This document shows positions 32,780 to 42,882 of a stretch of DNA of 64,000 nucleotides, piece by piece (the first letter of the stretch is position 1; the number at the start of each line of letters is the position of its first letter). The stretch spans positions 3,596,001 through 3,660,000 of the forward strand of contig NZ_CP031030.1 in assembly GCF_003711225.1 (NCBI RefSeq), in the 5' to 3' direction. The notes beneath the pieces were generated by a model, which saw only the letters and a program-made list of their open reading frames with translations, was not told the origin of the DNA and searched no databases. A program made the translations under genes and the position numbers. Source of the stretch: Runella sp. SP2 (GTDB lineage: Bacteria > Bacteroidota > Bacteroidia > Cytophagales > Spirosomataceae).

Positions 32780-34507
32780 TTATTTCCCGTAATTTTTCAC
32801 CACTAGTTTTTCGGAAGTATAGACAATTCGGTTTTGGCCATTTTCATGGTATAACAACCCTAGCTGATAGGTCCCTGGAAGAACATTATCTTGAAAAACC
32901 CATGCTTCAAACCCTTCTTTGAAATAATTACGTGTTTTTAGAAACGCTTTCCGATCATGACTAGGTGTCAAACGGGCCGCCGAAATATAGGAAGTAGAGT
33001 CATTTGTAAGCAAAACAAACAGTGCATTTTTCGCTTGACTTTGGTCGATAGCTATCGACGAGTTTGCTATTTTTTGAATCAAAATTCCACCATAAGCAGG
33101 CAGCGTATCCACCTGATGTGTAAAAGGAACTACGCTCAATTTAGTTGTGTCTGCTCTAGTGGTCGGAATTGTCAACGAAGTATCAAGTGGTAAAACGTAC
33201 ATTTTTCGTTGAACCGACTCATCAAAATATTTTTTGGTCACGCTATTGGTCATTGTTTCCAACTTCCCGCTCACCCGACCATGTGCCCGCAACGACAGCG
33301 CATCAGCCACCAGCGAATTTCGGAAGTTAACCACTTCAGGCGCGGCAAACAGGTAGGTTCCCAAGAAAAAAAGCCCGCCAAAAAGTGTCATTCCAACAGC
33401 CACAAAATTGCGCACCTTTTGGGGAACCAAAATGAGCAGCGTCGAATACAAGGCCACCATTGCCATAACCGAATAAATCATGTAACGCGCGGGGGTTTCT
33501 AAGGCTTGGCCAGCGCGGGCGGTGGCTACGCCTAAGCCCGTAATGAGCAACCACGCCAACAATGCCAACAGGGATAAATTTTCGGGTTGTTTAGTAAAAA
33601 AGGTCAGGATTGTGGGGCGAGAAAAGGTGGACAACTCTTTACTCCTCTGACGAAAGACCGAAACCACAAACGTCCCTCCTACCCAAGAAGCCAATGTGAG
33701 CAACGCCAAAGTGATAGCTCCCCCCAGCACGGCAACTTCGGGCAAACGCCCACGCAGGTACGACGCCCCAGCGCCAAAAAATGAAAGTAAAGTAAGCAAT
33801 GAATTTTTGAAACTTTTGTCCTGATTTAATGACCCAAAGCCAAAAGGATAGTACCAATAAAAAGCAACAGTAGTAAGAATACAGGCCAACAACCACACCA
33901 ACGCAGCACGGTAACGATACTGAAGTAAAGGCATCAACAGCCCAACATACATACCAAATAGTCCGTTTCCATTGGTGTAGGTTAGCAAATAACCTCCTAC
34001 AATTGCTCCTGCCAAAGTACCCCACTTAGGTACAGCAAGTAAATAATAGGTGATAATACCCACCACAAAAGAAGCGGTATATTGCCAAAGTGCGGCTGCC
34101 CAAAAAATATTCTCGTGATACGCAGGCGTAAAAAGAAACAGCCCAACTGGGAACACAAAATAAAAAGGCAATTTATTGACAGACAACACTTTCCAGAAAT
34201 AGCCAAACAGGATAGCTACTAATAAACTACCCGCCAAAATCAACGTTCGGTAGTTGACTTGCCCCGTCAACAAGTAATCAACCCAAAAAGCAAGCTTTGC
34301 CGTAATCACCCCATGGCCATTGTGCTTAAACTCCAATGCCTGTAAAAATGCCTGAAATGTAGGGGCGTCGGTAAACTTTATAATATATTCCAGATAGGCA
34401 TAATCATCAAAATAAGGGACATTGACTGCATTCTGAAATACGAAGCGATAAAAAACAAATGCAATGCTAAATAGCAGGAATGCAGCGAGATAATTAAAAA
34501 ATTTCAT
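32780..34507 (-). CDS. Polytopic membrane protein of unknown function
   Basis: A 575-residue protein with about ten to eleven predicted transmembrane helices across residues 1-400 and a C-terminal extracytoplasmic domain of ~170 residues. The first loop contains VPYFDDYAYLEYI, an acidic motif reminiscent of the catalytic loop of GT-C-type lipid-linked glycosyltransferases, followed by EFKHNGHGVITAKLAFW. That makes a glycosyltransferase-like role plausible but not proven. It is upstream of prfC on the same strand with a 39-base gap. Confidence 0.7.
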   Translation of the reverse strand: MKFFNYLAAFLLFSIAFVFYRFVFQNAVNVPYFDDYAYLEYIIKFTDAPTFQAFLQALEFKHNGHGVITAKLAFWVDYLLTGQVNYRTLILAGSLLVAILFGYFWKVLSVNKLPFYFVFPVGLFLFTPAYHENIFWAAALWQYTASFVVGIITYYLLAVPKWGTLAGAIVGGYLLTYTNGNGLFGMYVGLLMPLLQYRYRAALVWLLACILTTVAFYWYYPFGFGSLNQDKSFKNSLLTLLSFFGAGASYLRGRLPEVAVLGGAITLALLTLASWVGGTFVVSVFRQRSKELSTFSRPTILTFFTKQPENLSLLALLAWLLITGLGVATARAGQALETPARYMIYSVMAMVALYSTLLILVPQKVRNFVAVGMTLFGGLFFLGTYLFAAPEVVNFRNSLVADALSLRAHGRVSGKLETMTNSVTKKYFDESVQRKMYVLPLDTSLTIPTTRADTTKLSVVPFTHQVDTLPAYGGILIQKIANSSIAIDQSQAKNALFVLLTNDSTSYISAARLTPSHDRKAFLKTRNYFKEGFEAWVFQDNVLPGTYQLGLLYHENGQNRIVYTSEKLVVKNYGK

Positions 34508-34518
34508 GCGGGCGACAC

Positions 34519-34549
34519 TTGGCGAGCCAGCAAAGATAGCCTATTTTTG
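34519..34549 (+). promoter_or_regulatory. Promoter of the SixA-like gene
   Basis: TTG at 34519-34521, a 20-base spacer and TAttTTTG at 34542-34549 fit the Bacteroidota promoter. The ATG at 34567 is 17 bases downstream. The divergent membrane-protein gene starts at 34507. Confidence 0.62.
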
Positions 34550-34566
34550 CCAAAAACATTTCATCA

Positions 34567-35061
34567 ATGACACGCTACTTATATATTGTTCGGCACGCAA
34601 CCGCAGAGGACTCTATTTCTTTCTTTAAGGATTTTGAACGTGAACTTTCTGCGTATGGTAAAGCTGAAGCTACTCGAATGGGTCGTTTTTTGCATAATAA
34701 AGGGCTTGTCCCCGACTTGCTCATCAGCAGTTCGGCACCCCGTGCATTTCAAACTGCCCAACTGTTGGGCGAACAATTAGGCTACAGCAAAGAAAAAATT
34801 CAAAGCACCCGCAACTTATACGACGGAGGCCCAAGGTCTTACATTAACACCGTCAATCGTGCTCCTGAAAACTGTACACATTTGATGATTATTGGGCATA
34901 ACCCTGACGCAAGTTATTTTTCAGATTACCTGGCCAATACCGATATAGATTCTATGGTAAAAGGTGGCGTGATTACCATTGCATTTGAAAACCTTCAATG
35001 GAGCGAAGTTTCTGCCGAAACAGGAAAGTTTATTAGTTATGATACACCACCCAACTTTTAA
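34567..35061 (+). CDS. SixA-like histidine phosphatase
   Basis: A 164-residue histidine phosphatase. The catalytic RHG variant is YIVRHATAED (RHA), followed by LLISSSAPRAFQTAQLL with the second Arg and LMIIGHNPDASYF with the second His. Its length and the RHA variant match the SixA group, which in E. coli dephosphorylates histidine phosphotransfer proteins; the target here is unknown. The small membrane-protein gene starts four bases after its stop. Confidence 0.9.
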   Translation: MTRYLYIVRHATAEDSISFFKDFERELSAYGKAEATRMGRFLHNKGLVPDLLISSSAPRAFQTAQLLGEQLGYSKEKIQSTRNLYDGGPRSYINTVNRAPENCTHLMIIGHNPDASYFSDYLANTDIDSMVKGGVITIAFENLQWSEVSAETGKFISYDTPPNF

Positions 35062-35065
35062 ATTA

Positions 35066-35257
35066 ATGAACCGAAATCGAAAAATATTTATCATTGTTAG
35101 CATCGTTTTTATTGCCATTTTCATAGGCGTTGCCATTGATATGGCAAGCCGCACGACTGCCCCTTGGAACAAGAAAAAACAGCTTGTCAGGGCATTTGAT
35201 GTCGCCAGTGACGCCGACTCTATTGGAATTGATACCACTACTGTCAACGTTAAATAA
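35066..35257 (+). CDS. Small membrane-anchored protein
   Basis: A 63-residue protein: a basic start (MNRNRK), one hydrophobic helix (IFIIVSIVFIAIFIGVAI) and a polar C-terminus (WNKKKQLVRAFDVASDADSI). It starts four bases after the SixA-like stop and ends at the strong terminator at 35253-35288, so it is the last gene of a two-gene operon. Function unknown; the protein is too short for family recognition. Confidence 0.7.
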   Translation: MNRNRKIFIIVSIVFIAIFIGVAIDMASRTTAPWNKKKQLVRAFDVASDADSIGIDTTTVNVK

Positions 35258-35288
35258 CAAAGGCGGCCCGATGGCCGCCTTTGTTATT
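35253..35288. terminator. Bidirectional rho-independent terminator
   Basis: A perfect 16-bp stem (aataacaaaggcggcc 35253-35268 / 35273-35288) with a CGAT loop lies between the plus-strand small-protein gene and the convergent 2527-residue gene. The arms overlap the stop codon of the small gene. Confidence 0.92.
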
Positions 35289-35298
35289 TACGCTATTT

Positions 35299-37215
35299 TT
35301 ATTTTCGCTTCTTCTTCACCGTAAACGGTACGCATATATCCACAGGACAGCAATTCGTCCCCGCTTCGATGATGACTGGACAACAGCCGTTGGCTGGGCA
35401 CGCCTGGTTCGTCGCTGTGAAAGTATAAACGCCCACTTCCGAGAACAACACCACATTACCCGTCGCGACCGACGTCGTGCCGCCGTTTTTGAACCATTGT
35501 ACGTTCGTCAAGTTAGCAGGAACACTCACTTCCAACTTTTGGTTTGGACATAAGTCAAAAGGTACCGTAAAGCATTGTTGGTCGATATCATCTTCACCAC
35601 CTTTGCCGTTGCCTGGCGTGCTGTCTCTGTCTTTCTCGTTGGTCTTGCTGATTTCAGCCGTGTTCAAATGAATTCCCACCTGCGTTGCCTTCACTTGATA
35701 ACGTAACGTTACCGTATCGCCTCCCGCAGCGATGTTGCCTATGTTCCACTTAATCACATTGCCACTGATTGTCGCACTACCACGACTCGCGACAAAGCTG
35801 CCGCTCACAAACTGCACCGTCGTAGCAATACTATCAACAACCTCTACTCCCGTCGCGTTCTTAGTCCACTCGTTCCATACTTTGATGGTGTAAGTCAGCA
35901 CATCACCAACCCGTGCTATCTTCGTATTAATTGACTTCTTCAACGCCAAGTCAATCGTATCGATACAGCTTTGGGCATTAATCGTCGCTGGTACACGACT
36001 CGTGCTTATGGCCGTTGGACAGGTCGGGTCAGTGCTCCGCGCTTGGGCGTAAAAGGCTGTATTTGCCGCTACCGTTCCACTTGGTTTGTAATTTAAACCT
36101 GTGAATAACACCGTTCCGCCCGTTTGTTGGCTAAACCATTCTACCGTTGCTAGTCCCACCACCGTTGCTTTTAAGGTTGGGAAAGTATCCCCGATGCAAG
36201 CCGTCAAACTTGGCGTCAACAACTGGGGCAAGGCTGGATTACAGTTACAATTAACGCCCGCTATCGTCGTATCAGTCTTACAAATTGCGCTCAAACTGTC
36301 GGTAATAATCACATTCTGACCCGATGGAATACCTGATACCGTGTAAGGATTACTTCCGCTCAACGTGCCTTTATTCACTTTTACAATGCCTAACTGATTG
36401 TTAATCGTAAAGGTAAAACTGTAGGTTTGCGCATCATTTGAACATACAGGGGCCGCTGAACTAATTGTTGACTCTACACATGGAGCAGGGCAAGTAGGAA
36501 CAATTACCTTCACCGTATCTTGACAACCATTTACCGAATAAACAAAGTCAAACGCCTTACCTTGGGCAGTGGCGTTGGTGATACTTACTAAACCTGAACT
36601 GTTCACCGTCGCGCCCGTTGGATTGCCCGTCAATGCTGACCATGTGCCCCCCGTTGGTGCCGCTGATAATTGAACACTTGATGGAACATTGCCGTTTGAA
36701 CAAACCAAGGTCGTGTCTTTACCTGCGCTTGGTTTTGAATTCACCGTCACTACTACGTTCGCCGTGTCTTTGCAACCAGCTGCATTTTGAGCCACCAACA
36801 CATACGTCGTTGTGCCAGTTGGTTTCACTGAACTTGGCGTTGCTACGGCTGTCCCGCTCGCCGTGCCCACTGTCCATACTGGACTCAAGTACGTATTGTA
36901 ATTGGTAATCTTAGATGTCAAATCTACTGACTCGCCTGCGCAAATCGTCGCAGAACCGTCGGCAATTACTGGCTTGGCAAGTACAATCACTTGCGCCGTG
37001 TCCGTACACGTTTGACCACCACTTGTTACCGAATAGACAAACTTATACGTGCCTGCCGCATTCAAACCGCTGATATTGCCATTGGCGTCTATCGTTGCTG
37101 CGCTTGGGTTAGCGGGGCTGACAATTGGTGCCCATGTGCCACCTGTCGTCACTGCCGTTAACTTCGCCGTACTCGTCGGTTGGCATACATTCGCCGCATC
37201 AGCACCTGCATTTGG
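35299..37215. repeat. Long direct repeat, copy 1 (3' end of giant gene 1)
   Basis: This ~1.9-kb stretch is colinear with 60607-62523 at a constant offset of 25,308 bp and has the same orientation. Positions 35771-35991 are identical base for base to 61079-61299 (221 bp). Elsewhere differences are mostly scattered single bases. Similarity fades upstream of about 37215, where the two proteins diverge. Confidence 0.9.
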
Positions 37216-40200
37216 TTTCACGCAACCTGCGCATGGCGCTACCGTCACCGCGACCGTGTCTTTGCAACCTGCGGTCGTCGTGTAAATGAACTGATACGTT
37301 CCTGCCACACTCATACCCGTCACGTTGTTGCCAGAAATCGTCGCCGTCGCTGGAGTCGTGCCTAATTGTGACCAGCTTCCTCCCGCAGGACTTGGCACTA
37401 AAGTATAACTTGTTGCCAAAGTATTTGTCGCTGCATTCACGCACGCCAAGGTCGTGTCTTTACCCGCATTGGGTTTGGCATTCACCGTCACTACCACATT
37501 CGCCGTGTCTTTGCAACCTGCTGCATTTTGTGCTACCAATACATACGTCGTTGTGCCAGTTGGTTTCACTGAACTTGGCGTTGCTACTACCGTGCCATTT
37601 GCTGTTCCTATTGTCCACACGGGGCTTAAATACGTGTTGTAATTCGTAATTTTCGTAGTCAAATCAACTGACTCACCTGCGCAAATCGTCGCGCTGCCGC
37701 CGCTAATTACTGGCTTGGCATTTACTACCAAACGTACAAAAGCCGTATCCGCACAATTCACATCTCCCGTCGTGTTTACTACCACTGCGTAATATTTTGT
37801 TCCAGCCGTGGTTAATGCTGCGCCACTTGGTATAAACGTCGCACTTGTTGCACCGCTCACTGCTGCGCCCAAGCTGCTCGTTGTGTCTGCCAATGGGCCA
37901 TACCATTTGTATTCCACCCCCGTACTTGGCGTGGCTGTGTAGGTCGTTGCTGCACTACCTACGCATATCGACTGTGTTTTCGGCGTAACTACTGCCACTG
38001 GTTTGGTACACAAAATACACTCATAGGTATAAGTCACTTTCGCACTTGCATACGCTCGCGTCCGTTGTAAAGCAAGCAAGTTGCCTCCACCGCCTGTCGA
38101 ACTAAGTCCTGATAACGTGCTCACATTCAAAGGAACATTTCCCGTTCCAATAAAGGGTGCCAACGCCAATGCTGTATTATACGTAAACGTTCCACTCGCT
38201 GAGTCTGCTATCATCGGGTTTAGATACATGTCATCGTCATCCGTCGCATCTCCCGTCGCATTTGTCACCCAACGTGCATCCGTACGAGGATCTTTGAAGA
38301 CCGTCAAATAATCACTCACCCACGATGACATCCGTCCCAAGGTTGTTGGCGTGGGTACTGGTGATGGAATACTATCTCCCGCCCAACTGCCCGTCGCTGG
38401 TACCAAAATACCTCCTGGCAACGTCGTCTGTGGAATCAACATTTCCAACGTATTCGTCGCAATGTCTGTCCCATTCAAATTAATCGTTGCCACCGAACTG
38501 GCCGTCGCACTGAAAGACTGAGATTGAGCTGCCCTATTCTCAAAGATGAAGGCCGTTTTGCCACCTACTAAATATTCTAACTTTACCGATTTTAATACCC
38601 GCGTACCGCCTTGTTCGTCAAACTTTGGTATGATAATCGGCAAGGAGTTTAGCTCTGTAATGTCAACTTGGGTACCATATTCATAGGTAACCGTGCTAGG
38701 CGTTCCTTGCACGCAAGTTACGGCACAAGTTCCTGGGTCGGTCACGACCACTGTCGTAGAGCAGCCTGTTACGTTATCCGTAATCGTTAAGGTCACGTTA
38801 CCTTTGCCCGCGCTACCCGCTGGCGTACGCAATGGGGTATTCAGTCCGCAATTAATTGCTGTCGCCGCGCTGCCGTTTGACAACGTTATAACTAATGGAT
38901 TCCCGCCTTGCGTAGCCGTTACCGTAAATTTATTAGCACTCATTGGAGTGGTGGACACACGAATACTGAATGTCATGTAATCGTTCGTACCATCTTCAGG
39001 CGTACCGTTGGCGTGGCAAAGTGGAGTAGCAGCAACGGGAACAATAGCATTCACAATTACGGCCGCCGTATCCGTACAATTCAGGCTACTGACCGAATAC
39101 ACAAAACGATACGTTCCTGCCACTGTCATGCCCGTTACGTTGCCATTGGCATCAATGGTCGCAGCCGCAGGGTTGGCAGGGCTACCAATCGGTGCCCATG
39201 TACCACCTGTCGTAACGGCAGTTAGTTTAGCAGTAGTAGCTGGTGCACAAACGCTCACATTATTTCCTGCATTTGGTTTGATACATACACAATTTGGAAG
39301 CGTAAATTTGTCCGTGTCTTTGCAAGCGGTGGTTGTTTGAAAACCTACATTGATGGGCACATCCACTTGGCCATTGCTTGGCATATTGAAGTTTACCGTC
39401 ACTGGCGAAAGTACCCCTCCAGCAACATTGATGATACGGGTTGAATCTCCCGCAGTTACAACGATATTTTCGCCCGATGGATTACCCGACCAAGACACCA
39501 CTATATCCAATGGCGCTTTGCCATCTTTGCAAGCACCTACGTTTACTGCATCTATATTTAATACACAAACGGCTGGCTGACATGGCAACGGGGTGCGTAT
39601 GGTCTTGCTATCCTTGCATGTGCTGGTTCCACTAAAGACCGCATTGAGCACATAATCGGTATTGTTGGCAGGAAGTGTAAACGATACCAACGCGGGCGAA
39701 GTGGCTGTCGTTAGGTCAATGGTTTGGGTTACGCCATTGAGGGTAACGTTGATATTTTGGCCACTTGGCGCATTTGCCCAAGCTACAAACACATTGACTG
39801 TTACTTCACTGGCAGTACCTGTCCATACGCATGGACTAAGCGTATAATTCGTAATTTTGACATCACAGTTTGTATCTTGATAAATACCCAAATCCCACGT
39901 ACGATCATCCTCGCCTGCATCTAAGGTTGTGACAATCGTAATGATACCATCAGAATCTAAAGCGTCATTGCCGCCCTGATCGGTAGTAGTGGTTACATAG
40001 CCTGCTGGTGGATAAAACTTGGCGAAGTAATCACCTGGTTGTAAGGTAGAGAACAAATATTTACCCGTGCCATCAGTCACTGTAAAGCCAACAAATAGGT
40101 CAGTAGCAGGGTCTGATACGCCATCGCCGTTGTCTTTATAAAGTTCCACGCGCACGCCCGATACCCCCGTTGCTCCGTCGTCCTGAATGCCATTTTTATT

Positions 40201-42882
40201 GGTATCTATCCACACATAATCACCATAAAGTGCAGGCTGTAAAGGCTTTAGTTTAATCCCCACTTTAATAGGCTCGGCGGCAAGCAATGGTTGATTATTG
40301 TCGGTACGAGTAGCAACAAAACCAAAGGAATTCCACGCAATTTCGTCATTGGTCGGGGCATCTACTGGCGCTCGCATCGGCCAACTGAAAACCAGCGAAT
40401 CGCCGCCAATCAATGTTTTTGTACCAAAATCAATTTTTACCGCCTGAACTTGCGTAATATCCAAAGGTGGCGTCACGCTCCAGTTGGGAGGTGTACAACC
40501 CGTTGGGAAAGGCGAAGGGTCAGAGGGTTGCTTTACTTCATCACGGCAAGGATTAGAGACAGTTGTATAATAAACTGTTACCCCCGTTGGCGCAGAAATT
40601 GGATTGGCCAAGTTGGGGCGCCATTGGGTTTGGCGCCCTTGGGGATCAATCACACCTCGGTCGCCCACAAAAGGTAAAATATCAATGATTTTGATGTCTT
40701 TCATCACTACGTTACCCGTGTTTTTGATGATGAGACGGTAGTCGGCATCTCCTCCTGGAACCGTTTGGCCAAAAGCAGGATAACGAGAATAAGCGACATC
40801 GCACAGCCCTTTGACCCATTTGATGGATTCCATAGATGCAGAAGCGGCAATATTAATGTCACATTGTCCGTAATTTGTATTAGCTCTTCCTACCAACTCA
40901 GTAGTATTTCCGTCTAAATCCCAGTCCTTTGTATCCGTAAAATTCCCAAAGTTGTAGTCTGGCGCATTCGCAGAAGCATTGGAGAAGGTAGCAATAAACT
41001 CGGCATTATAAGAGCCAGGGGGAAGCGCTTGCGAAATTTTCACGGAAACCCCCACCGTGAATCGTTCACCGTAAGGTACTACAGTTCCGCTTGGAAATGT
41101 CCAGCGGTATAAATCTCGTAGTATTCCTCCCGTTGTGATATAATTAGGAATAATCTCTAAGGTAGGCGGGGTCGTAATGCCCGTATTATTAGCGGTAAAA
41201 GTCTCGGAGCCTGGCACATAAATAGAGCCCGAAGGGATCAATAAAGCACAGACAGGATTTAGACCATTTGAATACCCTATATCTGCGAGTAACGTACCAG
41301 AAAAAGCCACCGTTCCTCCTGCTACTTGCGCGCAATTTGACCCATGTGCTGCACTATATATAGCCCTGGAGGTAGTAGGTCGGGGTTGTAAAGTCACCGA
41401 ACTGTTACATACTGTCCGCCCTGCTTGGTTGGGTATTCCTGCCGAAGTACTTGTCCACTCCATGCAGTTAGTGACTGTTTCGGCAGCAGTTACCTCTCCA
41501 ATTGCTTTAAAATGCAATATCTGGTTAACTGCTAATATGGAAGCATTCGGAAGGAAGGGAGTTGTTAGGACAAACTTGATTTTTGTAAAGTAAGTACCTG
41601 AAGGAAGGTCAGGAACACCCGTAGCGGCGGCTAATACAACCCAAGTACTTCCTGACATATTGGTCTGGTACTCAATGTGATGAATATCCTCCCACTCAAG
41701 TACCCGTACCCCATTGTATTCGGCATCTTGGTCAATGATAACATTGGCAGGGATGGTTTCGATGATTTCTACATTTTCCAAAGGAACGTTTCCTGTGTTT
41801 GTAAAACTCCACGGATACGAAAATCGCTGCCCTGGAAAGTAATTACCACTTCCACCTTTGGCCAATACCGCAGCAGTAACAGGGTTGGCTAAGGTGGTCG
41901 TCTCTATTAAATCAGAAACACAGTTGCCTCCCACATTGTCGCCATTATTGAGCACAGCCGCACTCCCTGAAAAAGGCGTATAATCGACCGTTGCAGTATT
42001 GGTCACCACATCGGATGCGTTGAAAGTAGGTGAGTTAAATTTCACCTGTATATCTAAATTAAAATAAAAACTTTCCCACGTGCCATTGCCGTATTGTCGT
42101 AAGGTCAAATTTGGTATAGCGGCCGTAACCACCCCTGCGGAGTATGTTCCTGTCCCAACTTGGGTACCGTTAAGGCTATACACTTTGGCGCTGATAAACT
42201 CTGCATTGGCGGGTAAGTTATCGGTTACGGTAATATTCGTTGCCTGCAAAGTTCCAAAGGGGGTAAACAGAGGATTAGAACCTCCGTTTGCCGAGACCCG
42301 CACCCGATACGTTGTAATGTTGTTGATAGCTCCACCATTGAGTAATGTTTTCAAGGCACAAATCCGAGGGATGGCCGTTACATTGATACAATGATTTTTA
42401 GCCCCCGAAGTAGCCCCACTGCCATCCGTTATCTCGGCAGTTGTACAAAGTTGGGTATTGTTGGGCGTAGTCAGGTTATTGGTTCTGACAATAAACTCCA
42501 GTACGCCCGTCGAGCCCGATGGCACTGGATTGACAAAGTTTATGGTTAGTTTTTTGGCGCCTACCGTGTTGGTAAAAACGAAGTTCGCCACTGGCGCGTG
42601 GATTGTTCCCACAAATTCGCCCACGGTATAAATATTATCGGGCAAATTAATAACGGCCTTTACATTGGAGGCATTTCCTGTCGTACTGGAAATCGAATAA
42701 TCCAATTGAAGCGTGTATTTATCTCCCGATTGGACGCTGGTCAGGTTATTTTTCTCTTTGTAGTCCAAAGAAATGGTTACCTGAGCCATCGCAGACAAGA
42801 CTGTTCCCAATAACAAGGTTGTGAAACAAAATAACCTGTAGATTTTTGGATGAATAGAAGGAATGTAGATGTACTTTTTCAT
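35299..42882 (-). CDS. Giant secreted modular surface protein (DUF11 / SdrD-B / Ig-like repeats)
   Basis: A 2527-residue protein with a signal peptide (~34 residues, ending AMAQ). Residues ~35-880 hold several DUF11-type modules. About 885-1000 is an SdrD/Cna-B domain (YGDYVWIDTNKNGIQDDG, a likely Ca-binding loop). From ~1200 to ~2280 come repeated Ig/PKD-like modules with paired cysteines (SATICAGESVDLTTKITNYN; TGGTWAPIGSPANPAAATID). Near 2305-2420 is a final DUF11 module (LTYTIKVWNEWTKNATGVEV), then a cysteine-rich end (NGCCPVII, NCCPVDICVPF) and a basic tail KKKRK. No classical T9SS sorting domain was recognised. Probably an adhesin or matrix protein. The ATG at 42882 gives a standard signal peptide. 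Confidence 0.85.
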   Translation of the reverse strand: MKKYIYIPSIHPKIYRLFCFTTLLLGTVLSAMAQVTISLDYKEKNNLTSVQSGDKYTLQLDYSISSTTGNASNVKAVINLPDNIYTVGEFVGTIHAPVANFVFTNTVGAKKLTINFVNPVPSGSTGVLEFIVRTNNLTTPNNTQLCTTAEITDGSGATSGAKNHCINVTAIPRICALKTLLNGGAINNITTYRVRVSANGGSNPLFTPFGTLQATNITVTDNLPANAEFISAKVYSLNGTQVGTGTYSAGVVTAAIPNLTLRQYGNGTWESFYFNLDIQVKFNSPTFNASDVVTNTATVDYTPFSGSAAVLNNGDNVGGNCVSDLIETTTLANPVTAAVLAKGGSGNYFPGQRFSYPWSFTNTGNVPLENVEIIETIPANVIIDQDAEYNGVRVLEWEDIHHIEYQTNMSGSTWVVLAAATGVPDLPSGTYFTKIKFVLTTPFLPNASILAVNQILHFKAIGEVTAAETVTNCMEWTSTSAGIPNQAGRTVCNSSVTLQPRPTTSRAIYSAAHGSNCAQVAGGTVAFSGTLLADIGYSNGLNPVCALLIPSGSIYVPGSETFTANNTGITTPPTLEIIPNYITTGGILRDLYRWTFPSGTVVPYGERFTVGVSVKISQALPPGSYNAEFIATFSNASANAPDYNFGNFTDTKDWDLDGNTTELVGRANTNYGQCDINIAASASMESIKWVKGLCDVAYSRYPAFGQTVPGGDADYRLIIKNTGNVVMKDIKIIDILPFVGDRGVIDPQGRQTQWRPNLANPISAPTGVTVYYTTVSNPCRDEVKQPSDPSPFPTGCTPPNWSVTPPLDITQVQAVKIDFGTKTLIGGDSLVFSWPMRAPVDAPTNDEIAWNSFGFVATRTDNNQPLLAAEPIKVGIKLKPLQPALYGDYVWIDTNKNGIQDDGATGVSGVRVELYKDNGDGVSDPATDLFVGFTVTDGTGKYLFSTLQPGDYFAKFYPPAGYVTTTTDQGGNDALDSDGIITIVTTLDAGEDDRTWDLGIYQDTNCDVKITNYTLSPCVWTGTASEVTVNVFVAWANAPSGQNINVTLNGVTQTIDLTTATSPALVSFTLPANNTDYVLNAVFSGTSTCKDSKTIRTPLPCQPAVCVLNIDAVNVGACKDGKAPLDIVVSWSGNPSGENIVVTAGDSTRIINVAGGVLSPVTVNFNMPSNGQVDVPINVGFQTTTACKDTDKFTLPNCVCIKPNAGNNVSVCAPATTAKLTAVTTGGTWAPIGSPANPAAATIDANGNVTGMTVAGTYRFVYSVSSLNCTDTAAVIVNAIVPVAATPLCHANGTPEDGTNDYMTFSIRVSTTPMSANKFTVTATQGGNPLVITLSNGSAATAINCGLNTPLRTPAGSAGKGNVTLTITDNVTGCSTTVVVTDPGTCAVTCVQGTPSTVTYEYGTQVDITELNSLPIIIPKFDEQGGTRVLKSVKLEYLVGGKTAFIFENRAAQSQSFSATASSVATINLNGTDIATNTLEMLIPQTTLPGGILVPATGSWAGDSIPSPVPTPTTLGRMSSWVSDYLTVFKDPRTDARWVTNATGDATDDDDMYLNPMIADSASGTFTYNTALALAPFIGTGNVPLNVSTLSGLSSTGGGGNLLALQRTRAYASAKVTYTYECILCTKPVAVVTPKTQSICVGSAATTYTATPSTGVEYKWYGPLADTTSSLGAAVSGATSATFIPSGAALTTAGTKYYAVVVNTTGDVNCADTAFVRLVVNAKPVISGGSATICAGESVDLTTKITNYNTYLSPVWTIGTANGTVVATPSSVKPTGTTTYVLVAQNAAGCKDTANVVVTVNAKPNAGKDTTLACVNAATNTLATSYTLVPSPAGGSWSQLGTTPATATISGNNVTGMSVAGTYQFIYTTTAGCKDTVAVTVAPCAGCVKPNAGADAANVCQPTSTAKLTAVTTGGTWAPIVSPANPSAATIDANGNISGLNAAGTYKFVYSVTSGGQTCTDTAQVIVLAKPVIADGSATICAGESVDLTSKITNYNTYLSPVWTVGTASGTAVATPSSVKPTGTTTYVLVAQNAAGCKDTANVVVTVNSKPSAGKDTTLVCSNGNVPSSVQLSAAPTGGTWSALTGNPTGATVNSSGLVSITNATAQGKAFDFVYSVNGCQDTVKVIVPTCPAPCVESTISSAAPVCSNDAQTYSFTFTINNQLGIVKVNKGTLSGSNPYTVSGIPSGQNVIITDSLSAICKTDTTIAGVNCNCNPALPQLLTPSLTACIGDTFPTLKATVVGLATVEWFSQQTGGTVLFTGLNYKPSGTVAANTAFYAQARSTDPTCPTAISTSRVPATINAQSCIDTIDLALKKSINTKIARVGDVLTYTIKVWNEWTKNATGVEVVDSIATTVQFVSGSFVASRGSATISGNVIKWNIGNIAAGGDTVTLRYQVKATQVGIHLNTAEISKTNEKDRDSTPGNGKGGEDDIDQQCFTVPFDLCPNQKLEVSVPANLTNVQWFKNGGTTSVATGNVVLFSEVGVYTFTATNQACPANGCCPVIIEAGTNCCPVDICVPFTVKKKRK

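Noticed and set aside
36101-40677. Many plus-strand open frames of 60-130 codons inside the giant gene
   Set aside because: They are antisense shadows of a repetitive GC-richer coding frame; none has family motifs, and the minus-strand frame is continuous with signal peptide and domains.
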